DNA of 33,619 nt from Heliobacterium chlorum (GTDB taxonomy: Bacteria > Bacillota > Desulfitobacteriia > Heliobacteriales > Heliobacteriaceae): NCBI RefSeq assembly GCF_014502795.1, contig NZ_JACVHF010000029.1, forward strand, positions 1 to 33,619. The letters run 5' to 3'. Positions 12,977-22,280 of the stretch are shown here, one piece after another (the first letter of the stretch is position 1; each line of letters starts with the position of its first letter). Made by a program: the position numbers and the translations under genes. The notes beneath the pieces were generated by a model, which saw only the letters and a list, made by a program, of their open reading frames with translations, was not told the origin of the DNA and made no database searches.

Positions 12977-14650
12977 ATGGAACTTTTAGAGCAGCGAGTT
13001 CAGTTATTTGACGAGGTTCGTGCCAAACAAGAACTCAGTTCAACGATGCAAAGTGAGTATATTTCCGATATGAAGGAGCTTTACAAACTTCGTCGGATTG
13101 ACCGCTCAGAATTTGATGTTCTCTTCTTCATGTATGAGTATTTTTCGGATGATAAAAACCCCGAAAATGAGCAGAACCTTATCCCGGCAGGCGTCCATAT
13201 TGATGACGCCCCTCGATTTCATCGAGAACTCTGCGATCTCCTTCGAGTTGTATCCGTTGAGAATCCCACGGCTCGGATTGCCTGGGCAGCTCCACGGGGC
13301 CATGCCAAGTCGGCATATCTCTCTAACGGCTTTCCTATCCATGAAATCGTCTTTGATAAGCGGAAATACATCCTCATCATTTCGGAAACAGACTCGATGG
13401 CCAAGAAGTTTATCGAGTGGATATCGCTTCAACTCAAATTCAACAAGAAATTGCGCGAGGACTTTGGTGAGCTCTTGTCTGATCGAAAATCCATGAATGA
13501 GCGGGATAATCAAGAGGCGTTTCTTACGCGAACAGGGGTACTGGTCGAAGCGGCATCCATGGGAAAGCAATTGAGGGGAAAGCGAAATGGCTCATATCGG
13601 CCAGACCTTGTTATCCTCGACGACCTCGAATCGGCCAAGAATACCAACACACCGGAACTGCGGGACAAGAACCTGCACTGGTTCAACTCCGTAGTGATGC
13701 CCATCGGTGACCCAGCAAAAACCGCTTTTATTTACATGGGAACGATTGTTCACGCACGAGGACTGCTGACCACGGTACTTCAACGATCGGACTTCGAATC
13801 CCGAACGTACTCGGCCATCGTATCCCCACCGGAACGGGGCGACTTATGGGAGCAGTTCGAATCTACCTGTCGGAATCCAGAAAATGAAACCCGACTGGAT
13901 GATGCGATTGCTTTTTATCAAACAAATCAAGAGGAAATGGATCAAGGCGTCGAGGTCTTATGGCCGGGACGCTTTTCTTATTCCCGGCTTATGATCGAAA
14001 AGGTCAATATCGGCTCCCGAGCCTTTGGTTCGGAGTACCTTAACAACCCCATCGACGAAGAAACCCAGATTTTCAAGCCGTCCATGTTCACGTTTTTCGA
14101 CTATCCTGAACTCAGGGATAAGATGGGGCGTCCTGTGCCGTTAGATTACTTCGGGGCGTGGGACATCGCGATGGGCAAAAACAACCGTTCCGATTACAAC
14201 GCCATCGTCATCATTGGTCGTGACCGGCGGACCGGTATCCTCTATGTCGTAGAGACCTGGGCGAGGAAGTGCCCGGCCCATGAAGCACTGATTGAGGTCA
14301 TTAACAAAATCGGTAAGTATCGGCCACGGATTTTCGCCATCGAGACCGTGCAAGCCCAGTTCGACTTATTCAGGCAGGCTCGGGAACGGATGGCGAGGGA
14401 AGGTATCTACACGACCAAGCTGAAAGCCGTGACCAGTAAGACTAAGAAGGAAGAACGGATTGAATCGCTGGAGCCGATTGTGGAGCAAGGGATTCTCCGG
14501 TTCATGAGGCACCAGCGAATCCTGCTGGAGCAGTTAGAGCAATTCCCCAATCACGACCACGACGATCTACCCGATGCATTGCAGATGGCTGTGGAACTTT
14601 GTGGTGGAGGACGGCGACGAACTTTCCATAAAAAACCGGAAGGGTTGTAA
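12977..14650 (+). CDS. terL: Phage terminase large subunit
   Basis: 557 residues from ATG 12977, preceded by GGTGAG; the frame is open to 12869 but a GGAGGTGA lies inside that extension. The ATPase part has a Walker A variant APRGHAKSAYLS near residue 100 and Walker B LVILDDLESAKN near 215, and the nuclease part has acidic residues in GAWDIAMGKNN, FAIETVQAQFD and DHDDLPDALQMAV. The enzyme cuts concatemeric phage DNA and drives it into the prohead using ATP. Length and motifs are complete, so the gene could still be functional. It is directly followed by the portal gene (54 bp gap), as in many siphoviruses. Separation from terS by about 2 kb is unusual. Confidence 0.92.
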   Translation: MELLEQRVQLFDEVRAKQELSSTMQSEYISDMKELYKLRRIDRSEFDVLFFMYEYFSDDKNPENEQNLIPAGVHIDDAPRFHRELCDLLRVVSVENPTARIAWAAPRGHAKSAYLSNGFPIHEIVFDKRKYILIISETDSMAKKFIEWISLQLKFNKKLREDFGELLSDRKSMNERDNQEAFLTRTGVLVEAASMGKQLRGKRNGSYRPDLVILDDLESAKNTNTPELRDKNLHWFNSVVMPIGDPAKTAFIYMGTIVHARGLLTTVLQRSDFESRTYSAIVSPPERGDLWEQFESTCRNPENETRLDDAIAFYQTNQEEMDQGVEVLWPGRFSYSRLMIEKVNIGSRAFGSEYLNNPIDEETQIFKPSMFTFFDYPELRDKMGRPVPLDYFGAWDIAMGKNNRSDYNAIVIIGRDRRTGILYVVETWARKCPAHEALIEVINKIGKYRPRIFAIETVQAQFDLFRQARERMAREGIYTTKLKAVTSKTKKEERIESLEPIVEQGILRFMRHQRILLEQLEQFPNHDHDDLPDALQMAVELCGGGRRRTFHKKPEGL

Positions 14651-14704
14651 ACGACCCCAGCGGCCCGGCTAGGTAGATGAAAATGTGAGGAAGGAGGTCG
14701 TCTA

Positions 14705-16120
14705 TTGTCCTTATTGACTATCGGCAGTTATTACCCGGCACCGGCTCATCGTGACCGGATTCGGAGATATCGAGTAAACAAAAGGCTGTTTTTGGGTAAG
14801 CATTACGACGTGTTCCAACGGATTCAGAACAAACTTTCCCGCAGACAAAACGAACTGCTCTATATCTCGACCAACCTTCCCGGCGTGATTTGTAAGAAAT
14901 CCGCCGATTTTTTGTTTGGTGAGCAACCCACATTCTCTGCTGGTAAAAACGATAACTCTAACGAGCAACTGGCGATCGAACGGTTGGTCGAGGGGAACTA
15001 CCTTCACATCTTGAATTACGAAAGTGCCTTATCCAACGCCTACCGAGGCGATTCATTTTATAAAATCCGCTATGGTCAAGAGTTTGGCGGGATGGTGGGG
15101 AAGGAGAGCGATCCTTTCCGAGTCATCATTGAAGCCCAAAATCCCGAGTATGTGTTCCCCGAAACGGCTCCCGGCGACGCCAATCGCATCATCGCCTATC
15201 ACATCGCCTACCCGGTGCTTGTGAAGCGTGGTGATGCCGAGGATTGGTTGTTAAACGCCGAATCCCACTATCCCGGTCGCATAGTTTACGCCAAGTTCAA
15301 GTTAGACCCGATTGTGGTGACCGTGGATAACGAAATCAATGAGTGGCGCATCGATGCAGAGCTTCTTGGCGAACGAAAAGAAGTTCAGACTGGCGTGCCG
15401 TTCCCGCTGGTAGTCCACGTGCCTAACTACGCCACGGACGATTGCTGGGAAGGTATCGACGACCTCAGCGAAAACAAGCCGCTGTTTGATGAGATTAACC
15501 ACCGGCTCTCGCAAATCGCTTCCATCCTCGATAAGCACGCTGACCCTGCCATGGCAGTACCGGCGGGTACGTTGGGCGAGGATGAACAAGGCAACCCCAT
15601 CTTTCGGGTGGGCGTCGATAAAGTCTTTGAGGTGATGGGGAAGGACGAAGTCATCCCACAATATATCACCTGGGACGGCCAGTTACAGGCAGCCTTTATG
15701 GAATTGGACAAGCTGGTCAAGCTGTTGCTCATTAACGCCGAAATCCCCGAGATTGCCCTTGGCTCTGGTGATGCGGGAACCAGTGGAGCATCTGGTCTTG
15801 CCATCAAATGGCGTCTCAACTCCATTCTCGCGAAGGTCAACCGCAAACGTCAGTATTACAACAAAGCCCTAAAGCGGGTGTTGTTGATCGCTCAACTCCT
15901 CGAAATTGCCTGTAAGGGACCGATGGGCTATGAAGTGACGATTCCAAAAGTGAAGTTCAAGGACGGCCTACCGGACGATGAAACTGAAACATCAGGTCGA
16001 TTCGAACTGGCGGGAAGCCGACTCTCCCAAAAATCGGCCCTTATGTGGCTGGACGATTTGACGGAAGAACAGGCTGATGCCGAGTTAAAACGGATGCAGG
16101 AAGAAGAAGCCATAGGCTGA
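14705..16120 (+). CDS. Phage portal protein (SPP1 gp6-like)
   Basis: 471 residues from TTG 14705, 7 bases after GGAGG. The pattern is that of SPP1-gp6-type portals: RYRVNKRLFLGKHYDVF at the start, LPGVICKKSADFLFGEQP near residue 60, a mixed core with YVFPETAPGDANRIIA, LFDEINHRLSQIASILDKH near 260, and EIPEIALGSGDAGTSGASGL near 345, with an acidic end. Twelve copies form the ring through which DNA enters the head. No stop or frameshift is visible. terL is upstream and a broken minor-capsid gene downstream, the standard order of a head module. Confidence 0.9.
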   Translation: MSLLTIGSYYPAPAHRDRIRRYRVNKRLFLGKHYDVFQRIQNKLSRRQNELLYISTNLPGVICKKSADFLFGEQPTFSAGKNDNSNEQLAIERLVEGNYLHILNYESALSNAYRGDSFYKIRYGQEFGGMVGKESDPFRVIIEAQNPEYVFPETAPGDANRIIAYHIAYPVLVKRGDAEDWLLNAESHYPGRIVYAKFKLDPIVVTVDNEINEWRIDAELLGERKEVQTGVPFPLVVHVPNYATDDCWEGIDDLSENKPLFDEINHRLSQIASILDKHADPAMAVPAGTLGEDEQGNPIFRVGVDKVFEVMGKDEVIPQYITWDGQLQAAFMELDKLVKLLLINAEIPEIALGSGDAGTSGASGLAIKWRLNSILAKVNRKRQYYNKALKRVLLIAQLLEIACKGPMGYEVTIPKVKFKDGLPDDETETSGRFELAGSRLSQKSALMWLDDLTEEQADAELKRMQEEEAIG

Positions 16121-16167
16121 TAGCCATCGGCTGATCCGTCCATCTTCCAGCAACCCGGTGACAGCGA

Positions 16168-17041
16168 ATGAGGCCAATTCCCAAACCCGTCTATGAGCGG
16201 GAAGTGAAGCGAATGATTGAATACTATCAGAAAGCCTTTACCGAAATTGCCGGTCGGTTAAAATCTATTCCATCGAGTGGGCTAGAAAAAGCCTATGCCG
16301 AATCATTGCTATCGCAGATCATGGTCATCCTGCGAGACTTGGATGGCTCTACGAAGACGTGGTGCGAACAGGTTATTAAACAGATGTTCACAGAAGCACA
16401 GGTGCAAACTATCCTATCTTTGGGAATGTGACCTCAGTATCCGAGGCGGCATCGTCCATCTCTTTCTCCATGCTAGCCCGAGAGCGGACAGAGGCGTTAA
16501 TTAACGACACCTACACGGACTTGCTCATGGCCACGCAAAACACGGAAAGAAAGATTAAGCAGCTTGTAAGAAACGCCGTCACCGAGACGCTACGAGTGAA
16601 AGCGGTAGAGCAGATGGGGCGCAGGACAGTGAAAAGCGCCATCTTAGGCGACCTCAAACACAAAGGTCTCTCGACTAGATTGTATAGCGAAGCATGGATT
16701 GGTATTGTAGACCGTTCTGGTCGGAAATGGAACCTGTCGACGTACACCGAGATGGTGGTCCTAACAAAACTTACACAGGCTCACATAGAAGGAACTCGGG
16801 TGGAGACGATGAAACGCGGCGTGGACTTGGCGGAATATCGTCTCACAACGCTAAAGACGCCTGTCGATCATTTGAGGGGATGGTAATTTCCCTTCATGGG
16901 TTAACACCGGGATACCTCACATATGATCAAGTTCGCGGAACCGGTAAGATATTTCACCCCATTTGTCAGCACCATGTTAGCCCAGTTCGGGATGTTCAAC
17001 TGCTTCCCACGCAACTACGAGACAAGCACCAAAAAAAATGA
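16168..17041 (+). pseudogene. Phage minor capsid protein, two frameshifts
   Basis: Three frames in series make one protein. Frame 1 (16168-16431): YQKAFTEIAGRLKSIPSSG and ILRDLDGSTKTWCEQVIKQM. Frame 3 (from 16425): VTSVSEAASSISFSMLARER, INDTYTDLLMATQNTERKIK, WIGIVDRSGRKWNLSTYTEM. Frame 2 (from about 16836 to 17041): SSHNAKDACRSFEGMVISLHG and GKIFHPICQHHVSPVRDVQLLP. The last part carries the Cys/His pattern (C...W/F-E-G...HP.C.HH) of phage minor capsid / MuF-type proteins, which link portal and capsid. The shifts lie near 16425 and 16836-16842. The start ATG follows GGTGA well, and the gene fits directly after a portal gene. It is dead unless both shifts are sequencing errors; the first could be a coupled overlap (ATGTGA). 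Confidence 0.75.
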
Positions 17042-17512
17042 AGGCTTTTCGGTAAGAAATAAGCCACCCCTAACGGAGTGGCAGGGAGGCAGCTAACACT
17101 TCCGACACCGGCCAAACAGAAAATGACCGATAATGAGGCCTACGATAATCAAGGGAAACGGATACAGCCGGCACATCTCACGTCGGCGTTGGTGAAACTT
17201 TCGAAAAGCAAACATAGAACCACCTCCGGGATTAGAATACCCGAAATATTGCACGATCCATCGGTGTTATGTCGTTAAACTAGCCGCTCAATTAACCACA
17301 CGCGGACGCGACCGCGATATCAATCGTAGGGCAAGGAGGACATGACTTTGGCTGAACGATACCCTTCATAAAAGAGTCGAGAGAATAGCTTGGGATAATG
17401 CTATAAGCAAGAACAATCGCCCTAAAAACTTAGTGTGGGATTTAAGAATTAAATTGTTCTTATTTTTTGTGAGAATAATAGAAATGTATGAGAGGTTTCG
17501 GAGGTGACGCTT
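17042..17512. other. Decayed phage edge
   Basis: No recognisable gene. The 66-aa frame at 17078 lacks a ribosome site. A perfect AAGGAGG at 17333-17339 leads to ATG 17342, but the frame stops after nine codons (MTLAERYPS, 17342-17371), perhaps the beginning of a deleted scaffold gene. AAGAACAAT (17409-17417) and ATTGTTCTT (17453-17461) are inverted copies followed by a T-run, a possible weak terminator ahead of spoVK. Confidence 0.45.
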
Positions 17513-18526
17513 TTGAAAATTCGTTTAAATATCAACTCCAATACAAATCCACCAAACTTCCCCATTCCTTCATGGTTGCCTTCAGCATTTCCTAATCCTC
17601 TAATACGTGGAGGGAATAGTGAAAGTATTGAAAGGACTATACTTGAGAAAGCATCGACAAACATAAGAGCTAAACAACAAAATCGACTAGAAAGTGTTCT
17701 AGAAGAACTAGATAAAATGATTGGCTTAAAAGGAGTAAAAGAGCTGATCTATGAAATCAGAGCTTACGTTGAAGTACGTAACTGGAGAGAAAAAGAAACA
17801 TTACTTAATGATCCCATGGCTCTACATATGATATTCAAAGGTAACCCAGGAACCGGAAAAACAACTGTTGCTAGGTTGGTAGGTCGTCTATTTAAAGAAT
17901 TAAATATTTTACCAAAAGGGCACTTAATTGAAGTAGAACGAGCAGATTTAGTTGGAGAGTACATAGGACATACCGCTTTGAAGGCTAGGGAACAAGTAAA
18001 AAAAGCTATCGGTGGAGTACTTTTTGTTGATGAGGCATATTCATTGGCCCGAGGCGGGGAGAAAGACTTTGGTAAAGAAGCGACGGATTCTTTAATAAAA
18101 GCGATGGAGGATCACAGGGACAATTTGATTCTGATCCTTTCGGGATATAAAGATGAGATGGATTATTTCCTGCGCAGCAATCCCGGTATTCGCTCTCGTT
18201 TTCCCATTCAACTGGAATTTCCTGATTACACAACCGCCGAGCTATTAGCTATTGCCGAAGTGATGATTTCGAGTCGCCAGTACATCCTATCGAGTGAGGC
18301 AAAGCTGGCCTTGCGTAACTTTTTGCTGGACCAGGAGAAGGTGGGCCACCAGCACCGGGGCAATGCCCGCATGGTACGAAACATTGTCGAGAAAGCTATC
18401 CGCCGACAAGCTGTCCGCATCATCAATGTACACGAAAGGCAAAAAATCTCCCGTGATGCCTTGATGATTCTCGAAGCGCAAGACGTCATGGAAGGTTGCC
18501 AACAAGTCGTTGATGTTCGCGCCTAG
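17513..18526 (+). CDS. spoVK: Stage V sporulation protein K, AAA+ ATPase
   Basis: 337 residues from TTG 17513, 8 bases after GGAGG (a GTG at 17504 is inside the ribosome site). The AAA+ domain of the CbxX/CfxQ type covers most of the protein: IGLKGVKELIYEI before it, Walker A GNPGTGKTT near residue 120, VERADLVGEYIGHTA (pore region), Walker B GVLFVDEAYSLA near 175, LILSGYKDEMDYFL, arginine finger in NPGIRSRFP, sensor 2 in HRGNARMVRN. SpoVK is needed for late spore maturation; its substrate is not known. The N-terminal 60 residues are proline-rich and low-complexity. It starts the core block spoVK-hflX-PLP enzyme, an order also known from Bacillus subtilis (spoVK, ynbA, ynbB). Codon use shifts from AT-rich to GC-rich partway through the gene. 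Confidence 0.93.
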   Translation: MKIRLNINSNTNPPNFPIPSWLPSAFPNPLIRGGNSESIERTILEKASTNIRAKQQNRLESVLEELDKMIGLKGVKELIYEIRAYVEVRNWREKETLLNDPMALHMIFKGNPGTGKTTVARLVGRLFKELNILPKGHLIEVERADLVGEYIGHTALKAREQVKKAIGGVLFVDEAYSLARGGEKDFGKEATDSLIKAMEDHRDNLILILSGYKDEMDYFLRSNPGIRSRFPIQLEFPDYTTAELLAIAEVMISSRQYILSSEAKLALRNFLLDQEKVGHQHRGNARMVRNIVEKAIRRQAVRIINVHERQKISRDALMILEAQDVMEGCQQVVDVRA

Positions 18527-18559
18527 GCAAATTCCGGGCCTTATGGTAACATTATAGGT

Positions 18560-20386
18560 ATGAGTAATAATAAAATTCGTGGAAATGTGGAAGGGGTTTC
18601 GCGTAGTCGTTTGGAGCGACTGGAAGCCCTATTACAAATGCAGATGGATGCTACTTTGCTCCTTGACCCAGAAATCGGGAAGGAGCTTGTTTCGTTTACG
18701 TCCGAAACGGGCCGGGAGGTGGCCCTCTTTGTCGACCGGCGGGGCCGCCTCATCGATTTGGCTGTCGGCGATGCTTCGACGGTTGGGTTAGGCGATCACG
18801 ACCTCAGACGGGGCAGCCATCGCTTAGCTGGCGTCCGCTGTATTCACACCCATCCGGGAAGCAGCGATCAGTTGAGTTCTGTCGACTTGTCGGCACTTCG
18901 CCAACTTCGTCTGGATTGCATGGCCGTGATCGCCGCCGCTGAACCTCACCGAGGTTCTGTGGCTTTTCTCGTCCCTAATGATTTGGGCGAGCCCGCTATC
19001 GAAGTGGCCGGCCCGATGAACTATGAACGGCTCTGCTCCTTTGCTTGGAAAGAGCCCGTCGATTTTCTCGAAAAAAGTCACACCGCATCGCCTGTATGGA
19101 CAAACAAGGAAGAGCCGGAAAAAGCTTTTCTTATTGGTCTGACCGGAACTGGTGAAGAAGAGCCGTTAGCTGAACTAGCACAGTTGGCAGAAACGGCGGG
19201 GGCTCTTGTTGTCGGCGCCATAACCCAACGGTTGGACAAGCCTGATCCTGCCACCTATCTCGGTTCCGGGAAAGTCCGAGAATTATCCTTAGCCGTTCAA
19301 GTCGCCCGTGCCGATCTGTTGATCGTCGATGATGAGGTCTCGCCAGCGCAACAACGCCGTTTAGAAAATCTCACCGGGGCCCGCGTGGTTGACCGGACTG
19401 CCTTAATTTTAGATATCTTTGCGAGTCGTGCCCGGACTCGCGAAGGCCAGCTTCAGGTGGAACTTGCCCAATTGCAATACCTGCTGCCACGGCTCATGGG
19501 CCAAGGCATTGCCTTATCCCGCCTCGGCGGCGGCATCGGCACTCGTGGACCCGGGGAAACGAAACTGGAAACCGATCGCCGCCACTTACGACGGCGGATT
19601 TCGGAAATCGAAGCAGAACTTTCCCAAGTGCGTAAACACCGGGAGCGGCTCCGCCAGTCGCGACAGCGCTTTGACATGCCACTCTTGTCGATGGTGGGAT
19701 ATACGAATGCCGGTAAATCCACGTTGAGCAGCCGTCTCGTCGATATGTACGGTCCTCAAGGCGGGCCCAGCCCTGGTGGTGAGGACAAGCTCTTTGCGAC
19801 CCTTGATCCGACGACACGGCGGATCCGGGTGCCTGGACAATTTGATTTTTTACTCTCTGACACGGTCGGCTTTATCCGCAAACTTCCCCATGGACTGGTA
19901 CGGGCTTTCCGGGCCACATTAGAAGAAATCGTCGCTGCTGACTTGCTCCTCCATGTAGTCGATGCCGCCCATTCCGACGCCGTAGAACAGATGAATACGG
20001 TCGAAAAAGTGCTCTCTGAAATCGGCGCTGAGGATAAACCGGTAATTACAGTCTTAAATAAAATCGATAAATTGCAAAGTGACACCATCGATCCCATGCT
20101 GGTTCCGAAGGGGGCTTGGGTGGCCGTTTCAGCCCATACAGGAGAGGGTCTGGAAAAGCTTCTGACGATGGTGACTTCACTTCTTCCTAGACAACTCGTC
20201 ACTGTAGATGCATTAATCCCCTATGAACAGGGAAAAATGATAGATCAAGCCCACCGTCTTGGAAAAGTGCATTGCGTAAAATATCAGACCGATGGGATTT
20301 TGATTGGTGCTGAGATACCACAGGCGCTGGCTGGGGTTTGGCAGAAAGAAGGATGGACATTAACTGATGGAGGCAATAGGGAATAA
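18560..20386 (+). CDS. hflX: GTPase HflX with N-terminal JAMM-like domain
   Basis: 608 residues; typical HflX is near 420. The usual part covers about 185-600: VVGAITQRLDKPDPATYLGS (HflX domain), RGPGETKLETDRR, coiled region SEIEAELSQVRKHRERLR, then the G domain with G1 GYTNAGKS near residue 380, LFATLDPTTR, G3 DTVGFIRKLPH, and G4 NKID. HflX binds the 50S subunit and splits stalled ribosomes. The extra N-terminus (1-180) contains H96-T-H98-P99, six residues, S106, two residues, D109: the complete JAMM/MPN metal-site signature, with a possible catalytic Glu at E53. ATG 18560 has a weak ribosome site (ATAGG), 34 bp after spoVK. The stop lies just before the next gene's start. Confidence 0.93.
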   Translation: MSNNKIRGNVEGVSRSRLERLEALLQMQMDATLLLDPEIGKELVSFTSETGREVALFVDRRGRLIDLAVGDASTVGLGDHDLRRGSHRLAGVRCIHTHPGSSDQLSSVDLSALRQLRLDCMAVIAAAEPHRGSVAFLVPNDLGEPAIEVAGPMNYERLCSFAWKEPVDFLEKSHTASPVWTNKEEPEKAFLIGLTGTGEEEPLAELAQLAETAGALVVGAITQRLDKPDPATYLGSGKVRELSLAVQVARADLLIVDDEVSPAQQRRLENLTGARVVDRTALILDIFASRARTREGQLQVELAQLQYLLPRLMGQGIALSRLGGGIGTRGPGETKLETDRRHLRRRISEIEAELSQVRKHRERLRQSRQRFDMPLLSMVGYTNAGKSTLSSRLVDMYGPQGGPSPGGEDKLFATLDPTTRRIRVPGQFDFLLSDTVGFIRKLPHGLVRAFRATLEEIVAADLLLHVVDAAHSDAVEQMNTVEKVLSEIGAEDKPVITVLNKIDKLQSDTIDPMLVPKGAWVAVSAHTGEGLEKLLTMVTSLLPRQLVTVDALIPYEQGKMIDQAHRLGKVHCVKYQTDGILIGAEIPQALAGVWQKEGWTLTDGGNRE

Positions 20387-20387
20387 G

Positions 20388-21701
20388 ATGAGCGATGGAA
20401 TGACCATTGATCAGGATGGATTAATCGAATACTTACAGCAAAAAGGCCGTTTAGCACCAGAGATCGCCCGGTTGGCATACCAGGCAATCTCCGATGCTGC
20501 TCCGAACATCCGACAACTGTCCAACCGGCGCGATCGCCATCAAATGCGCATTCTGGAGGCCTTTCATGAAGAAAGGGTTTCCGATTATCATCTAGGGATT
20601 ACGACAGGGTATGGATATGGTGACTCAGCTCGGGAGACTCTCGATGCCATCGCAGGGCGAATTCTCTTTGCAGAAAGCGCACTCCTTCGGGAACAGTTCG
20701 TATCGGGTACTCATGCGATTGCTACGGCCCTCTTTGGGATTTTGCGTCCCGGTGATGAGATGCTCTCGGCCACCGGAACACCCTATGACACCCTTTGGGA
20801 AGTGATCGGACTAGGCGATAGGCCGTCGGCTGGCAGTTTACGTGAGTTTGGTGTCGCTTATCGTCAAGTTGAATTGACAGAATCAGGTGAACTAAATCCT
20901 GAAGCCATCCTAGAAAATTTGCGATCCAATACGAGGCTGGTGTCGTTCCAGCGTTCTCGTGGTTACAGTCTCCGCCCGGCCCTCTCAGCTCAGGCGATCG
21001 GACAAGTCTGCCAAGCGATACATAAGCTTCGTCCCGATGTGGTTTGCTTTGTCGACAATTGTTACGGCGAACTGGTGGAAGATGAGGAACCGACATCCCT
21101 TGGTGCCGATTTGATGGCCGGTTCGTTGATTAAGAACTTAGGCGGCGGACTCGCCCCGACGGGCGGTTATATCGCCGGTCGGGACGATTTAGTACAACTG
21201 GCAGCTACGCGGTTAACAGCGCCCGGTATTGGCGCACACGTGGGAAGCAGCCCCGGGGGACGAAGGCTCTTTTTCCAAGGATTGTTCTTAGCTCCGCAGG
21301 TCGTCTTTGAGGCCCTCTCTGGCGCTGTTTTCGCCGCAAGGCTCTTCGAACTGCTCGGCTTTGAAGTAACGCCTTCTTTTGATAGTCCGCGCAGCGATAT
21401 CATACAAGCCATCACACTCGGTAACGCCGAACGAGTCGTCGCTTTTTGTCAAGGTCTGCAAAAAGCCTGCCCTGTCGATGGTCACGTCGTTCCCCAACCG
21501 GCACCGATGCCCGGATATGCCGACCCGGTCATCATGGCCGGTGGGACCTTTATTCAAGGATCCACCAGTGAATTAAGTGTCGATGCACCGATGCGTCCGC
21601 CCTTTGCAGTCTATTTTCAAGGAGGTCTGTCTCAAACATTTGTCCGCATTGGCGCTTTGTCAGCGGCCCAAACTTTGTTTGAGCGTAACTTATTACCCTG
21701 A
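20388..21701 (+). CDS. PLP enzyme of the Met-gamma-lyase / aluminium-resistance family (YnbB-like)
   Basis: 437 residues from ATG 20388, which has AGGGA 6 bases upstream and follows the hflX stop by 1 bp; ATG 20367 inside hflX is less likely. It is a fold-type I PLP enzyme: EERVSDYHLGITTGYGYGDS near residue 65, FVSGTHAIATALFGILRPGD (cofactor phosphate region), CFVDNCYGE (Asp for the pyridine nitrogen), and GSLIKNLGGGLAPTGGY with the Schiff-base Lys. The family is annotated both as methionine gamma-lyase and as aluminium resistance protein; its true substrate is not settled. Translational coupling to hflX is likely, and the pair is conserved as ynbA-ynbB in Bacillus. Confidence 0.88.
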   Translation: MSDGMTIDQDGLIEYLQQKGRLAPEIARLAYQAISDAAPNIRQLSNRRDRHQMRILEAFHEERVSDYHLGITTGYGYGDSARETLDAIAGRILFAESALLREQFVSGTHAIATALFGILRPGDEMLSATGTPYDTLWEVIGLGDRPSAGSLREFGVAYRQVELTESGELNPEAILENLRSNTRLVSFQRSRGYSLRPALSAQAIGQVCQAIHKLRPDVVCFVDNCYGELVEDEEPTSLGADLMAGSLIKNLGGGLAPTGGYIAGRDDLVQLAATRLTAPGIGAHVGSSPGGRRLFFQGLFLAPQVVFEALSGAVFAARLFELLGFEVTPSFDSPRSDIIQAITLGNAERVVAFCQGLQKACPVDGHVVPQPAPMPGYADPVIMAGGTFIQGSTSELSVDAPMRPPFAVYFQGGLSQTFVRIGALSAAQTLFERNLLP

Positions 21702-21751
21702 TGTACCCTAACGGGTAGGTCCTGAACAACGTAGTAGGGGAGAAGACGAAA

Positions 21752-22231
21752 ATGTACGATTACTGGTTAATCGGTGCCATTGTCGTCATGTTTATCGGTG
21801 TCTTAGGAACGTTTTTGCCGGTAATTCCAGGTATTCCTTTGATCTTTATCGCCATGATTGGCTATGGTTTTGCGGAAGGGTTTCATTTAATGACGCCGCT
21901 CTTTTTGGGCATCAACCTTGTCGTGGTGATTTTGGCGACGGTACTGGATTACTTAGGGACGGCTTGGGGTGCCCGGCGTTTTGGTGCTTCTTCTTCAGGC
22001 ACCTGGGGGGCGGCGGCCGGCGGCGTTCTCGGACTGATTGTACTCGGGCCGATCGGATTGATTGCCGGTCCCTTCATCGGAGCTGTTGCTGGTGAATTAT
22101 GGAGTGGTCGATCTTTAGACTCCGCCTTGGAAGCAGGCATTGGAACCATGTTGGGGTTAGCCGGTGCGTCCGCAGTTCGGTTCGTTTTTGCCCTTTCTAT
22201 GGTCATCGCGTTCATTTGGCGGGTATGGTGA
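21752..22231 (+). CDS. DUF456 family membrane protein
   Basis: 159 residues from an ATG with AGGGGAG upstream. It is almost entirely hydrophobic, with helices WLIGAIVVMFIGVLGTFLPV, PLIFIAMIGYGFAEGF, LFLGINLVVVILATVLDYLG, then the glycine-rich family core GAAAGGVLGLIVLGPIGLIA and GPFIGAVAGELWSG, and a last helix ending FALSMVIAFIWRVW. Opening 'G..GTFLPVIPGIPLIF' and the Gly-rich middle are typical of DUF456. Function is unknown. It sits between the PLP enzyme and ddl on the same strand, 50 bp from each, and may be co-transcribed. Confidence 0.85.
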   Translation: MYDYWLIGAIVVMFIGVLGTFLPVIPGIPLIFIAMIGYGFAEGFHLMTPLFLGINLVVVILATVLDYLGTAWGARRFGASSSGTWGAAAGGVLGLIVLGPIGLIAGPFIGAVAGELWSGRSLDSALEAGIGTMLGLAGASAVRFVFALSMVIAFIWRVW

Positions 22232-22280
22232 ATATACAATTAAGCAGTGGTTTTGAAATCGGATAAGGGGGACCCGACGA

